From the NCBI GenBank assembly GCA_963691655.1, contig OY829328.1, positions 34,367,890 through 34,431,889 on the forward strand: a stretch of DNA of 64,000 bases, given 5' to 3'. Both the position numbers and the translations under genes were made by a program. This stretch comes from Toxonevra muliebris (taxonomy: Eukaryota > Arthropoda > Insecta > Diptera > Pallopteridae). Under the pieces are notes generated by a model. The model saw only the letters and a program-made list of their open reading frames with translations, made no database searches and was not told the origin of the DNA. Below are positions 24,801-39,800 of this stretch, piece after piece (positions within the stretch are counted from its first letter, which is position 1; each line of letters begins with the position of its first letter).

Positions 24801-27800
24801 GGCGCTTATTTCCATGCCATTCCTATTTAATATTTGAGCATATTTTTTCTTTTTGTTTATATAGTTTTACCCATTCGCTTTCATACTAATGTCGAGAAAA
24901 ACAGAAGAGTTTTTTATTTAAATAAGCCAATTTGTAAATTGTCTCGTTCGATTTTTGCAGCAGAGAGAACATTTCACCCTGTTATTTCCACTTCGTCTGC
25001 TAAAAATTATGGCATTATTGCACTTTTAATTTGAAAATAAAGCCATATCACAAATATGGCGTTATTTCCCAATCAAAAATGCAATAAAGCCATTATGGTG
25101 TGTTTTTTATAAATTCGCACGCGGCCAAAATACATTTTATGAAATGAATTTTAGACCGCGAACGAAAAATGAAATTAGGCTGAGCGGTCTAAAGTCATAC
25201 GACCGAATGAATTTTGACCGCGAACGGAAAATGAAATAAGGCCGCGCAGGCTAAATTCATTTTGGTTTTGCGGCTTTAATTTATTTTGAAAATGAATTTA
25301 GACCGCCATACAAAATGTATCGCGACCTAATGTCACGCGGTCTAATTGTCCATCCACCATTCATTTGTTAATTTTTTTTTATTTTTTGTTTTGCCTTTAT
25401 CCAGGCTCGAACCTCTGGACGAAAAATCGCATCGCAAATATCAAACGACGCGCTTACCAACTGAGCCATATAAGCAAATTTATTCTTGTTGAATTTTGTT
25501 TCTTTTACTCTTACAATGTTTCCAGTACTAGTTATTGTTTTTTAATTCTTTGATGCACACGATTTTAAAGAAAAAAACACCAGTTACACAGAATTTTTTT
25601 GGTTTATATCATTGCCAACCGAATGAGAAACTGTAAATAAAATATTAAACTGTATTATTATAAGTAATTTCAACTTTTCGAGGTGGGTTAAAATATATCA
25701 CAACATGCATAAAAAAATATGGAAAAGTTGGGACAGTTTTTACCCTACCTAACCCCAAAGAATTAACTAAGCAAGAGAGAGAGTAAGATATACAGATTTG
25801 AACCACTCAATCAGTTTGTCTTTGTTTATCATTATTTCTAAAAATAGACCATATAAAATTATGAAATTGTGTTAGTGAAATCCAAAAAGTTTGTTACTTG
25901 ATTGGAGTTGCTCGTTTATTCCTCCTTTTGTGAGGAGTACTCACTATTTGTGCAACTGGGAAGTGAGTATATACACTGATATGCATATGTTTATATGTAT
26001 ATTCGCATATAGATAGACATACATATGTATGCATATTTTGCATACTACCCTTTTCAATTTATATTTACGAGTTCATATACATAAATAAATGCCAGACAAT
26101 GTTTACATCAAAGTCAAAGCATTGCATTCTCGCATAAATGCCTGCCAGTCAACATGTGTAAAGTAAGTAAAAGAATAAAATGACAGACAAGATGGCAGCC
26201 AGCCGGAACTAGAATTTATAAATAATAATTTTTTTTTATTGATTCATCGAAATATTTCTACACATATTTATATTTCTCTGCGTTGTTATCAATTGATATC
26301 CATATAACTACCTTAATTTGCATTTTTCAAATTTTACAGAAGAAAAAAAAAAACATTTTGATATTTGGAATACTGTTTCTAGAATTTGTAATTTAAACTT
26401 AAATAACAGATCGTAGGTCTCCAAAATGTACGGTAAGTACAGATGAAAGTGGGCACGCTTTATCATAATTCATCAAAAATTTGATATTAAAAAATTTGGT
26501 GTTACAACTTTAACAAAATTAAGATAGCGATATGTTTTACTTTTATTAGCATTATTATTTTTTTGCGTTTTTGCGTTTTCCTCTTTTTTAACTTACCTCG
26601 TAAATATCAATTCCATGGTTGAGTGACCACGATGTCTGAAAATAATCTTCAATCCGTTGTTTTAGCTCTTTTGGCATCTGATAATTTGTGATTATTGCAG
26701 TTGTTGGTTTATTTTTTCAGTTCAAGCATGTGGTTGTTTGAAGTATGAATGCATTAGTTTTTTTTTTTTGAAAGAGAAATGTAAGAAAGAAAGAAACATA
26801 AAAAAGAAATTTAACAAAAACTTGTATATATTTTAATAAATGTTTAATGTGGTATCATCTTTACTCGGGGCTGAAGGAAAATTTTTATAGTGGAGTGAAT
26901 TGATAGAAATTAAAATCAAATACCAATGCCACTTCGGTGTCGTGTAAGGTTTCATAGTATGTGTGAGTTTATTTGTGTGTATTTTCACATCATGGGGCAC
27001 GAGTTGTTGTTGTTTCAATACAAAGTGAAAAATTGAGAGAGATAGCAAGAGAGTAAAATTTGATGGGCACGATCACCAAATGATTTGGCTGTCGATGCCG
27101 AATCATGAGATCAAACCAGTGTTACCTTGAGAAATTATTCAGAATAATTGTGTTTAAGGAGCAAAATAGTACCCTTTTGGTGAAACTGTATGCAAAAAAA
27201 TGCTTAATAGCAACACTTGTCATTCTTTACATACTCGTTTACCCATAAAATTTTGCAAAAATTTAACAAAAGCCAATTTTTAATTATTTTTATTTATTTG
27301 TTATCAAGAAATTTATCAATTTACATGCTTCACAAGTTTTGCACAAAAACAAACAAAAAATACTACGAAGTTTAAATAAAATAGTAGCAAAAAGGTACTA
27401 AAACAATACAAAAATGTGCTATAGATCGGCGATCAAATGACTGTCTGCATAACATACTTTGGGCAGAGAGTTGAAAAATCAGAAAGAGAGTGTAAAAAAG
27501 TGGCGTGATCGGAGATCATTTGATCGTTTGCATAACATCGCCCTTAGCAAAGCAAAACTCCAATATAGTGGCTGCCAAAACTCATGACGCTATAAGCTAG
27601 TTGTCTACCGTAGGGATGGGTGTAAACTAGAAGACGTGCGGTGTTAGTATTGTTGTGTGTACCCATACACATTATTGTTGCTGTTTTGCCAAAAGTACAC
27701 ATAAATGTGTATGTATATGTGCAAAAAAACTAACATATAAAAGAGAGTACACCAGTGGCGGATACAAACAATTTTGAAGCAGACTGACCAGATTATATTA

Positions 27801-30800
27801 AAATAACCCACATAATTCTTTCAAATTTAGCGGCCAAAATATGTTCGATTTACACATTTATATTACCTTTACCAAAAGTAAATCAGCTTACAATTTAGAA
27901 AATATATCTTGTAAAAAAAAAATATATATCTTGTATATTTGGCACGCTGTCAAAGATGGCAATTAAAGCTCCCCGCGGTTTGACGTTTTGTTTAATTAAA
28001 ATGTGTTGAAATTCATTGGTGAAATTTTTATATACTTGTTTAAAAACAATTTTTTCTGGAAAATGGATAATAAGAACTATTTACTATTTCGTATTTTGTG
28101 TTGATCATAAGTGAGAAATAATTACTTGAATGTGTAAAGTTTTTGTTTGTAAATTAGGAAATCTTGTTTGTGTTCTATCAAGGAAAAAAATATTATTCAG
28201 TCCATGGCAGTCCATGAAATGTATATGTGGTAAAATGCTGTGATGTCTACTTTCAATTGGCAATGAAAACTCTTACTAGTATTTAGGTCAGAATTCGTAA
28301 AACCAATCACTGAAAATTATTTTTTATCAGATTTTAATGTAAATATGGAAATTAGTAAGTTTCTATAAGAAAATACGACTCCCAAATTTTTAGCTCATAA
28401 AATTTTTTTTTACAACTTATTGACACTTATTGATATTAATAATTTTAGGAAGTTTTTTTTCAATTTGATGTATTTCGGGATCTACTCAACCAAATTTAAC
28501 GAAATTTTCAGGACTACTTCTTTTTTAGTGATAGTTTATGAAGAATTTTTTCGATCGCCAAATAACGGTAATTTTTTTATTTATAAGTATTTTTTTATAA
28601 CAATTAGCAAGCAAACATTGTTCTGGAGCATGAAAAAATTCGAAAAAAATCATAAACATTGCTAGTACTGTTTTAAAAAATATTTGCAAATTTTAAAGTG
28701 TGTCTATTTTTTGTTTAGAAGTTATGATTTTTAAAAATCATCACTGCACAACGTTTTGTCGCATTTGGTGTAAATGCGCTGTCGCTTGCAAAACAAAATT
28801 TAGGAACACATTTTCGATTATGCAAATTTCACTATTTATTATTATAAATAAATCAATTATCGTCAAATATAGACTCTCCGGTTTGTTCAGAAAAAAAATA
28901 TTTCTAGATATAGGGTGTATTTTCAAACTCCACTGAGATGTTTAAGAAAATCCCTTAGGAAAAATTATGTATCATAACTTCAATAATACTAAGCGTAGAT
29001 GAATAAAACTAGATTTTTTACATAGAAAATTAATTGACCTTTTTTTAATGTCACATTTGGAATCAATAACTATTTTGGCTTGGAAGCAATCACTACTCAA
29101 AGTCCAAAAATACATATTTTCTTCGACTTTTTTTAAGAAAATTTAGGTTTTTACAAAAAGTTGTGTAATAATGTGTTTTAGCGATATATCTGGCGTTTTT
29201 GACTTTATGCCAAAAAAAGTGACCTTCTGGCCCATAGTGGGTGGTGTAAAAATATTATTATTAAACAATAACTATAGTACAGTATACTTTAAGGCTGGCA
29301 GTAAATATTATTATTATTTATTAATTATAGTACTGCATACTTTCAGGCTGATATATAAATATTATTATTATACAATAATTATAGTACAGCATACTTTCAG
29401 GCTGGTATATAAACAAGGAGTACGGTGTTAACTAACAGATGACTAATGTATAATTAGGATAATTAATGTATATCGAGGATAATTAATATAAGTAGATATT
29501 TGTCAATGAGATTTATAGATCAAAGCAACGTGGGACGCGTATGGGTAGAGATAAAATTGGTAGAGATTTAGGTGAACTATTCACCCATCAATTTCATATT
29601 GCATGCGACCCAGGTTTGTTGTTTTAAATAATGCAACTGTTGCGGAAAGTCTGGCAACATCGCAGCAGTAGCCCTGCGCAGCATGACTTGTCATCAGTTA
29701 TTGCTTTACACTTTTTTTTTATCTGTCATTTGTAACTTACATATATCTTTCTTTTAACCTACAAATTCACCACGTGAGTAACTAAATTAAGAAGCTATTA
29801 ACATTAATTTCTTTTTTTTGTAATAATTTGTATTTTTAGGAATTTTTGAATCTACCCTGAATAAATTGAATTGAATAAAATTGGACTTGTTTTCAATAAA
29901 ATTGGGTGGTTGCCTAAAATTAAAGTTCCTCTGTAACAGCAACTATTTTCATACCTACCAAAATTCACAACTAGTAAGTTTTCAGGACAATTTTTATGGG
30001 GTTAAGAATCTGTATCAGGTTACAAATCTCTAAGGGCCTAGGAGACATTATTTTACACTTTTTAGTCCGTTTTAAAAACGTGGTATATTAAAAATTTTTT
30101 TTCTTATTTAAATAATTTTTTATTACTTTTTTATATTTAGTTGTTCTATTGATGAAATTTTTATGGGCTCGATCTGTGGCTGATCCAAGTAACTAACTTT
30201 CGTTGAAATTTGCTTCTTTTATGTAATTTTAATGAAATTGAATTTACCCAGCTCTGCCTTCTGTACAAAACAAAATAATTTTGATTAAATAAATTCAAAA
30301 ATATCGCATAAAATAATAATAATAACGAAAATATTTTCAAACTAATTTATTTTAAAAAGTCAGACGAATTCTAAAATCTTAAAAAAAGTAAGTTTCAAAA
30401 CCTTAATATTCAAAAGGGCCAGATCTTACTCCAGCAATTGTGAATTATGAAATAAGGGAATTGGACTTCAATAGTGAAAACCAAATTTCTACATCGATCT
30501 AGACTATGTTTCCCCAACCTCTTATTTACTTACCTTTAAAAATATAATACGAGATTGAAGAAAAATTTCTTCGTATTTTATATTGCGTTCAATTTTGTTA
30601 CCCTTAATTGTAAGTACGTATAAAATATCTAAATTTGTCCCTAATGCCTAAACCTTATATAATTAATTTATTTCATTCTCTTTTTAATAAATTTTTATCC
30701 AAGTGAATTAAGTATTATGCAGACCTCCATTTTGATTGTTGATTAGAGGAAGCTTTTCTTGTTTCATTTTAATTTTGTTCATGTTTTCTGAGCGTTATGC

Positions 30801-33800
30801 GCAAATCTCATTTGGTATGTACATAATTCCCTATTGCACACTGAAAATAAACACTTAAAGTCATTTGCTCAATGCAACGTAGAAACGCAAACACATATAC
30901 ACAATTGACTTGAACATCTTAATTCTACCAATGTCACGTATATATATGGCTACCTGATGAAAATACCCTAGAGTTAAGGACAAACAACAATCAACAGGTG
31001 CCCGTTTTCTGTGGAAAAATAACAACAACAAAAAAATGTGAAAAGATTAAGGCTCGTGTGTGGTTGTTTGTCAGTTTGTTGGTCATGATGAGCTTATACG
31101 CTTATAACAAAATATATAAATATATATATATTTATATCCATATGTGTGTATGTACCGTAAGCAACGTAGTAGTTGTAGTATTTTTTGCTTGCAGCTGCAA
31201 TTATTTCGAATAGCACAAACGCTTTCTTGACAGCAAGTAACAAGTACATAGCACAGAAAAATAAAAAAACGAGAAAACTAAAGTAAGGTGAACATTCGTA
31301 CCTGGAACAATACTTTTGTCCCCTCTTGTTTTTATTTCTAAATTTGTCTCCGATCCTATAGTTTGTTTACATTAGTTAGCGATTCGAGAATTGTGCCAAT
31401 CGCGTTATAGAACCTCACTTCTGGACTTTCCAGCCTTTTCGTTTTCTTTATACCATTAAGATTCTTGAAAATATGTTATTGCGTATATGAAAAGAGCGCT
31501 GCCGAATCTGCAGCAATTTTTAAAATTTTGATAAGGCTACGTCAGATTTCGAAATTCTAAATAACAATCGGGATGAATTTTTCAATGAGTTTACTTACTT
31601 ACTTCCGAACAGTTTTATCCAAAAAAGAAAACTACTCAGTTTAACAATCCTTCCTACAAAAATTATGTGCCTGCAGGCACTCACAGTGGAAGTGAAACTT
31701 TGTTGTTTATTTGAAATTATTAGAAAACATTAACAACAATTAAAACAACAGTAACAAATTCTGTTGAAATTTTTGCAGTCTTCTTCTCTCTATTCGGTTG
31801 TTGCTGATTTTACGAAAGCAGCAAAAATTGTGGTTGAGGAGACAAAATTGGATATTGAGATTGCAGTTTTACTCGTAATCGCTGGCGACAAATTTGTGCA
31901 GAACCAAGAAACCAAAATAAATTTGTGCCCATGGAAAATATTGCTAATATGAAATTGCTTTATACTAAATATCATCTCGAAAGTTGTTTATCTTGTGATG
32001 CAATTTCTTGCATGAGCGATGAAAATTTGCAGATAAAAGTAGAAAGAATGCGGGTTAATTTTTTTTTAAAATATGTACTTGTGTCCTCGGAAATCTCAAA
32101 AAAGAAAGAAAATGGTCACCTTAAACTAGTTCAGTAACAGCAACCTGAACTATAACAAATTTGAATACATGTCAACTTGTTTTTGTTCTACTCTTTTACC
32201 ATATGTATTCTCATTTAGATTTTAAAAGCAAACCAGACAAACACACAGACACACAACTTTTACCTCAATAAAAACTTTACCCAAGTCAGACAGAAACCCA
32301 CACAAGCTCAACTTCCCATATCATTGCTTACTTACACATATGTGTATGAATATATGCATACATTTTCATATCATTTTTATATTAAAATGTCTACGGTACT
32401 GGCCTCATCTTCTCCAACTGGAAACCTGCATCTACTTAGTTATTGCTATACATAAAAATAAATGCAAGAGTAGATTCACCATCATGATGATCAACATGAA
32501 GGAGAGGAGTAAATGATGTGTGGGCAGGCGTTTATTTATATGGGTCACTGAAGATATTACACAACGATACACCTGTATATGCTCAAATACACACATTTGC
32601 TCAATGCATACACATATCTGTACCTCTGAGCAAAAGAGTATTAAGTCAAAAATTTCAATTTCCCCGTTTTTTGGCTCACCTATCGCCTCTATTCAGTGAT
32701 TTACTATATAAGACGATTGGATTTAAAATGACGAAAATAGCATATTATAAGGTATTAAGTTCACTTCACTTCAGCGATGCCAACTTGCGGGGAATTCCCC
32801 GATTTGTGGGGAATTTCTCTTAGTACGGAGATTGGGAATTTGAAACCGTTCAGCTTTTAGTTCATAAAATCTGTAAAATATTTTTTGTCTAATTTTATGT
32901 AATTTAAATCGTTCGACTTTTGCAATTCTTCGTACTTTAGGTTTTATAACCTTCATCTCTTCTTAAGAGGGTCCTGCAATATATTGGTTTGGAGAAATCG
33001 ATTTTTAAAATAGTCTGTAATTCGAAAGTATTATATTTCAAAAGTATTTTGTAAAAACTTCAGAGAGAAACTCGAAGTACTTTCGTAGATACAGATAAAA
33101 TAGTGGCTCAGCGCTTCAGTCTCCCTTACGGTCGTTCAGAAAGACTTAGCTATGCCTTCGTCCAGTACCTCCTGATTAATAACTCCGTTCTGCGATTCGA
33201 TCGGTCACCGATCTGTGCGTTATGCAGATGCGCCTCTTGGTCGTATTGGGCGGGAGCAAGGTCCGTTGGGATTCAACGGTATATTTAAAAACCGATAGCC
33301 AAAAATTTGAGCCCGTGCACGTATGATCTAAAAGATAAACATGTTTTTCTATACAACAATGGCCCCACGACATAATAGAAAAAAAATTGGTTAATTTTTC
33401 GTTCAATTTGCAACGTTGTACTTAAAAAAAAAAGGCCAATTTTTGAGAAAACTAGTTTTGGCTGTCAGCCATTTCGTGAATTATCGGTCAAACAAAATAA
33501 TAGTAGTATGTCTTAAAACCATAGTCATAATTTTTCTAAGGGTTTTTTAGCGCTTCCAGTGTCCCGCACTCGTGCGACGATGATTTTAAAAATGTATCCA
33601 TGTAACTAATCACCTATTGCATTGGGAAATTTTTATCATACACGCTTTTTATTTATTCTTTCGAAAAATGAAAAAAAAAAAAATCTTAAAAATTCAAAAT
33701 GTGACCATTTTTTTCAAAATCAAAAATAATTTTGACTTTTTTTTCAAAAGGAAAAATTTTTTGTTTTTATCTGGATCAAAAGAAAGCCCATGTATTTTCC

Positions 33801-36800
33801 TTTGAGAACTTTGAGTGTTTATCTATCAAAATGAACGTTGAGTAACTCGGTACACCGGATTCATTTGAGCTCAATCGATTTTAAGAGTGGGTTCCCTTGA
33901 AATTAAATCTCCCATGTGCGAAAAGAATTCCGGAGTCAGAAAGTACCTTACTATTAACCTACCATTAAAATAACATTAACCTCGATCAATTTTAAACGTG
34001 TCTTGCTGTTATAATATAAAATTATACCGGTGCGGGGAATTTGATTGAAAATCGGGGAATTTCTCGAGGGCTATCGGGGAGACAGAAAAAATAATTTAGC
34101 ATCCCTGCTTCACTTTCACTGCTATTTTACGCTCTACTATAAAATTTAGATTTTGTGACTTAATACGCTTTTGCTCTGAGGTATAGATATGTATGTTCGT
34201 TCATTTACAGTTTAAACGACAATCATTAAATTGCACATGAGAAAATGCATACATACGCCAATTTAATTTTCGTTTCGACTATCACAGTTTACTCTCAACT
34301 CGGTCGCTCGTCAGTCTATCTATTTATTATCGCTTTAATGCATGTGTATATAAAAATTAATTTACAGAGCTTTTCGCTTATATCGCACCAAATTGGAAAG
34401 TGTCAATCCAGTTCACATACACAATTTTCTTTAACTTTAGTTAAACCCGAACCAAAGGTTTCAAAATGTGACTAGTTTTCGGTTATACCAAAAATTAAGT
34501 TTTAAGATGAATGTAACAGCAAACTGGGTCCATATAAAGTCAGAAGTCAAAACCTTTCGACATTTCAACACTATTTTGAACTATAAAAAAATAAATAATG
34601 GAAAAGAACATCATCATTTTTGAGTATCAGTTATTTTTCTGCTGCGGTATTCGAAGTTGATTTTATATCGAGCACCGAAAAGCATTTGTTTTGTTAAATT
34701 TTAAAGCTGCACAAAACTTTTCCAATGTCAGTATTTCAGTTCCTACAAATCTTGTTTATAACGAACCATTCCACCCAGTCCCTTGAAATTCGCTTTAAGC
34801 GAAAACTACTGTATGTGCATATGTTAAAAAATAAAAAATATTATCAATAGCAAGGCATTGGTTGAAATCTGCACTAGTGACTAGTGAGTATGCAGCATAT
34901 TAACAACATCAACTGCATAAGTGCAATTTATTTATGCATATGCACAAAAGTTTATTTTTATTATCATCGAGTGCTAGCTTATGTTGTTATGGAAATAACT
35001 TTAAAACTTAAGAATATTCAGATTTAATAGAGTAATATTTGATTAAAAAAATAACTTAATTGATACAATAATATTTTCTGAAGAAACCAGTACAGTCTTT
35101 TCAATAAGAGCGTGTTCGGCTTAATTGTAAGAACAAATTTAAGTATCAAGTTGGGCTTTATTTTCAACATTTCATTGAAAATTCCGTTGTATAACCTTTT
35201 AAAAAATTGCAATTACAATTTCGTTCTAAAAGCAATTTTTCAAATAGAGCGACACGGTACGCAAAACGTTTTTAAGCTGTCATTCTTTGCTCACATCTAA
35301 AAGAATCCAAAATGTCTTAGGGAAGTGCTGCAAATACTTGAAGAAGTTGAAGGCATTCGTAAAGAAATGGAACCCCAGAATGTTTCAAAATTGAATTCTG
35401 AGCTACGGCAAACAAACAAAAAAATGTCGAACATATGGATAATGATTGGAGCAATGTCGCCTTTAAAGACGAATTTTTTTTTATGGACGGCAGGTACCAT
35501 AAAACGTGCCTTATCCATTAAGGGCAATAAGATGGTTCAGAGAGTAGTTAGGCATGCAGAAAAAGCTCATGTTTGGTCATGCTTTTCAAAATAAAGTTTC
35601 GACAGGATATTCATGTTTACGAGAAATTTGGATATCCAGTACATAATCCATTTATACCAGCATAGACTCTTATCATCTGCAAATAACTGGTTTGCGAAAG
35701 GAAATCCAAATTGAGTGCATTAAGAGGGCAGGACCCTAAACATCAAAGTCACTTATGCACAAAGTGACAAGAGGAAAATTGGATAAGAATTTTGGACTGC
35801 GCCTCTCAATCTTCAGATGCTAACCACATTGAAAATTTTGAGGAAAAATTATTAAGCTTAAAATAAGCAGAAGCAATGCTAAGAGCATTGCCCAATTGAA
35901 ACGACAGCTTAAGTCAAAATAGCGGTGTTTGCGGCAAACATACGCCGAAAAGCTGGTTAATAATATGAGTTCGCGTTACTACGAAATTACTTAAAATTAT
36001 GGTAACTGGGCACTATATTGATAAGTTAGCACAATGGATAAAAATAAATGTTTTAAATAATGTGGAAATTTTTTTTTGAAGGACTTAGGCCATACACTCT
36101 CTTGTTGAAAAGACTGTAGCACTCAAGATACACATATTACATTATTGAACTAACTCTTTAATTTTTGGAACCCACAAAATAAAACATAACATAAGTCAAT
36201 TCTACAATTTAAACACCAATCAAGTCCATGCTTTTTCCCCCTTAGAACTAACTAACTCAAAAAACTCTTCCAATAAAATAACAAAAATCAAGGAAAATAT
36301 ATGGTATATATTATCCATAAGGTAGAAACTTTTCCTAAAAATCAAAATCGGATACTGTAAGCCAAAATTCCCAAATTTTGCCTTGGCTTTCATAGTTGCA
36401 CGAATCAAGCATTACGGAAAATATTTGGAGGTGGATTCAGTGTAAAGAAAATAACTATAAAAAACAGTTCAATTTAACTGAATACCCTAAAATCAGATGT
36501 TTGTTAAGAAATTTACAACACATTTCATAAACTTATGTATTGATATGTTAACAAATGCAGAGGTAACCTTTCTTTATACTAAAAACTAAATTTGATACTC
36601 CTAATAAAATATTACTAATTAATTAGTTCAAGTGCACTATAACTTTGGCACACTAAATCCGAAGTCTTTCGAATAAAATCTAATATTTTTGGTTTTTGTA
36701 TTACAGTGATAATTTTTATTTCTCAAACTAATATAGAATAAAATAGAGTTTCACAATAAAAAAGACCCGATGGATTTCTTTAGATTTATGTCAAAGTTAT

Positions 36801-39800
36801 TCAGCTTTGAACATAGTGAGTACTAACGGCGCTATTATATTGAACAGTACTGTACATATAGCAATCGTTTTTCAGTTAGTAGCAGTTGAAATTTTTTTCC
36901 AGATTTTCGCATTTTTTAGTTTCTCGCTTCGAATCCATGCAAGTATAAAATAATAACAAAATTACCATGAATTAAATCAAGTTTGTGGTTTCCACATCAA
37001 ATATTCCGCTACCTTGTCAAACACGCATACAAACAATAAACTAAATCTATTTACAAAATGCAGCAGCTTTAATACCATTAACACTACCAGTGCTTAGTCA
37101 TAGTAAGTTTCAGCTAATGCATAAACATTCAACATTAATCACGCATTTTGCATCTTGTCGAGAAACTTCGAACGTGTCATGGCAGCAAACATGTTTATGA
37201 ATACTGTTCATTGTTGAAGTGCAATCATAATGGTAACGAAACGTGTTGGTGATTTCGGTATCTGCATACCGGTAATGGTAATGGTAAGGAAATTGTGATG
37301 AAATATTGATGATGACACGATGATGAAATTACGATGATATTGATGAAGACAATGTCTGCCTTTGGTTTTAAACAGAAAATTCTGAGCAATTAATGTCTAA
37401 AGTCTTTATCTATCTGAATCCAACTCAAACGTTATTTCGATAATTCGCTTACCTGATGTAATGCAATAAAATCCTTTAAATCTCGCCATTTACTTTCATA
37501 CAATGAGCGGCGTGAATACATGCGCTGAATAATTGCAGTAACATTACCAAAAACGACAGCATGCATTAAAGCTGAAATAAAAAATATCTTGTTAAATAAT
37601 TTCCAAAAAAAAAAGGTGTGCAAAAAATAATTAAAAAAGATTGAGTGCTAATGCTAATTGTAAGAAAAAGCTTCTTAAAAATTCATTATATTTTTTTATA
37701 TCACTTGCCAATTACAGTCACTTGCATTGCATAGCGCACTCACTTACCTCCAATTAGCATCATTATGATGGAGAAAACCTTTTCGGCTGTTGTATTTGCT
37801 GACACATTGCCAAAACCAACAGATGTCAGGCTGGTGAATGTAAAATAAAGTGCTGTCGAATAAGCTTCTGCATTTGTTATATTTGAAATTGGTATTTTTA
37901 GGCGCTCTGACAACGCGTGCATCCAACCTGTGTGTTTTATTTGAATGGATGAACAAATGAATGAGTAATATGGGGAATGTTTGTGTTGAAAGAGAGATAA
38001 AAATGTTAATTAATTACTACTAAGTGAATGAAAATAACTACGTACTAAAAAACGAAATATGAATCACAAATCAATTTGCAAATTAAACAGAATTCTTTGC
38101 ATTCGCCTAAAAGTATGCATGTAAATATTCGCATAGCGTATATTGTATGTATACTAAGCAACATAAAGCAATTAATTTAGTATACAAAACGAATCTGTGT
38201 CAATGCATTCAACAAGATGTCAAGCTATTTGATATACTTTCTCTTTCCCTCCAAAAAAAAACATAAGCAACGTCATCACAAACACTAATCACTGTCTGTC
38301 ATGCCCTCTAGTCTATTATCCCAAATAAAATTCTACATACAAATGTATGTATGTATGCATGTATGTTCTAGCAACAAATTGGATTGACTTTTCTGAACTT
38401 TTATCAGCTGTCAACTGTATATTATCGGCTTTCTTACATAGTATGTAAGTATACAATGTAAAAAATCTGTGCCATAACAGCAAATGGAAGCTAACGGAAT
38501 CTAGCAAATGTATAAAACGTCAAGCGGCATATACATTCAATAATAAAACGTAATCGGGTGAAACTGAGGAAATTACTTATAAGTTTCCGTTTCCTGTTTG
38601 TTACGATTTGTATATAAATACATACATACATATGTTTTTTATTTATGGAAGTGTGTAATGTCATTAACTTGCCAGCGAATCGCATATACGTAATAAATTT
38701 TAAACATTCCACAACGTAACACACCAAATGTGTAAAACTCTTTATGTCAATCTTGCTGCTTAGTAAGCCACTGAGAATGAACTATTTGTTGGCTTTCTTC
38801 TACTTGTTTTGTCATTGACATTTGACGTTCATTTATTGACATTTAGTAGCATTTCTGTTTTGTTTCCCTTTTCATTTTTTTTTCTTTTTTTGAGGATTTT
38901 AGTTTGAGCTTCATTCACGAAAATATTAAATTTATTACATAAAAACTGTCTGTAAAATGTTTATATACGGATATTTACGAGCTGGTGAGCTGAAATTGAT
39001 GTGAAAACAACTTTATATGCTTCGCATCAATTTACATGCATACCAGTTTATACTAAAATAATCAATTGGGCATCAAATTTAATGTGCAAACATTGAAAAG
39101 TTACAAATTACGCTTACATACATTTAGCCGTAAAATAAGGCAAAATGTGAATATTTTAATGTGAAACGTTAGGAGACTTAAATAAAATTCTGCGGAGATC
39201 TTGTAGAATAAACGGATTTGTTATTCATATGCTCCTACATCATCACTCATTGGCTCTAGTCAGTCGCATGTCCCTACTCGTCGGTTGTACATAGTTTTAC
39301 GCCACTACACAAAAGCACATTAGGGTGACCCATATTTTCGCAGCCTCTAAAAATCAAATTTCCTTAATAAGAAAACTGTAAAAAAGTAGTTGTGAAATCG
39401 AATAGCTATGTTCATTTAAATCAATTTGGAATTAAATTTAAAACAAGTTGGTCATGAAATTTTTGCCAAGTTTAAAAAAATCAAAGTAAAAAATTAAAAA
39501 AAAAAAATTTGAATAGTTGAATAGTATACATAAACCAATATAGAATTGTAATAAGAATTATTCAACTGATATGAGTGCATACATTTTAAAACCGCCTAAG
39601 TCCACCATAAAACAATTTCGATAAATTCAAGAAATTACTTTTCTTCCAGTCTGTTTGATGTAGATATTGGAAAACTATGATTATTTTGAAAAATTTAAGA
39701 AAATGGAAACACTATGAACTTTGTCGATGTCTAACAAGGCTAATTAATCTGATTCAGAATACGTTTTTAATAAGAGCTTTATACCTATGGTCTAAAGTGT

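Larger units (their letters stand above)
6805..26596 (-). other. Elk: Elk intron, 19.8 kb
   Basis: Largest intron in the window. It carries the foldback at 8688-9110, a broken coding fragment at 9226-9455, LINE remnants near 10945-11820 and 23430-23780, the Tc1-like element 14557-18092 with its nested SINE, a tandem duplication at 19701-20400, a hAT-like MITE at 21552-22083 and the repeat block 24549-25478. In the remaining stretches (6805-8680, 9460-10940, 11830-14550, 18100-19700, 20400-21540, 22100-23430, 25480-26340) I see only AT-rich non-coding sequence with runs of A/T and CATATG-type simple repeats. Confidence 0.85.
26678..37452 (-). other. Elk: Elk intron, 10.8 kb
   Basis: Contains repeats at 27426-27606, a 53-bp tandem repeat at 29247-29413, a dispersed repeat at 31662-31810, the hAT-like element 32772-34107 and the Tc1-like element 35093-36116. 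In 27610-29240, 29420-31650, 31820-32760, 34120-35090 and 36120-37450 I see only AT-rich non-coding sequence. Short open frames there show no recognisable domain. Confidence 0.85.

Noticed and set aside
25395..25478. Functional tRNA gene
   Set aside because: A and B boxes are good but stems pair badly and an A-rich tail follows, so it was called a SINE head.
39318..39345. TTAGGGTGACCCATATTTTCG as the left end of another MITE
   Set aside because: No matching inverted end or target duplication found downstream.
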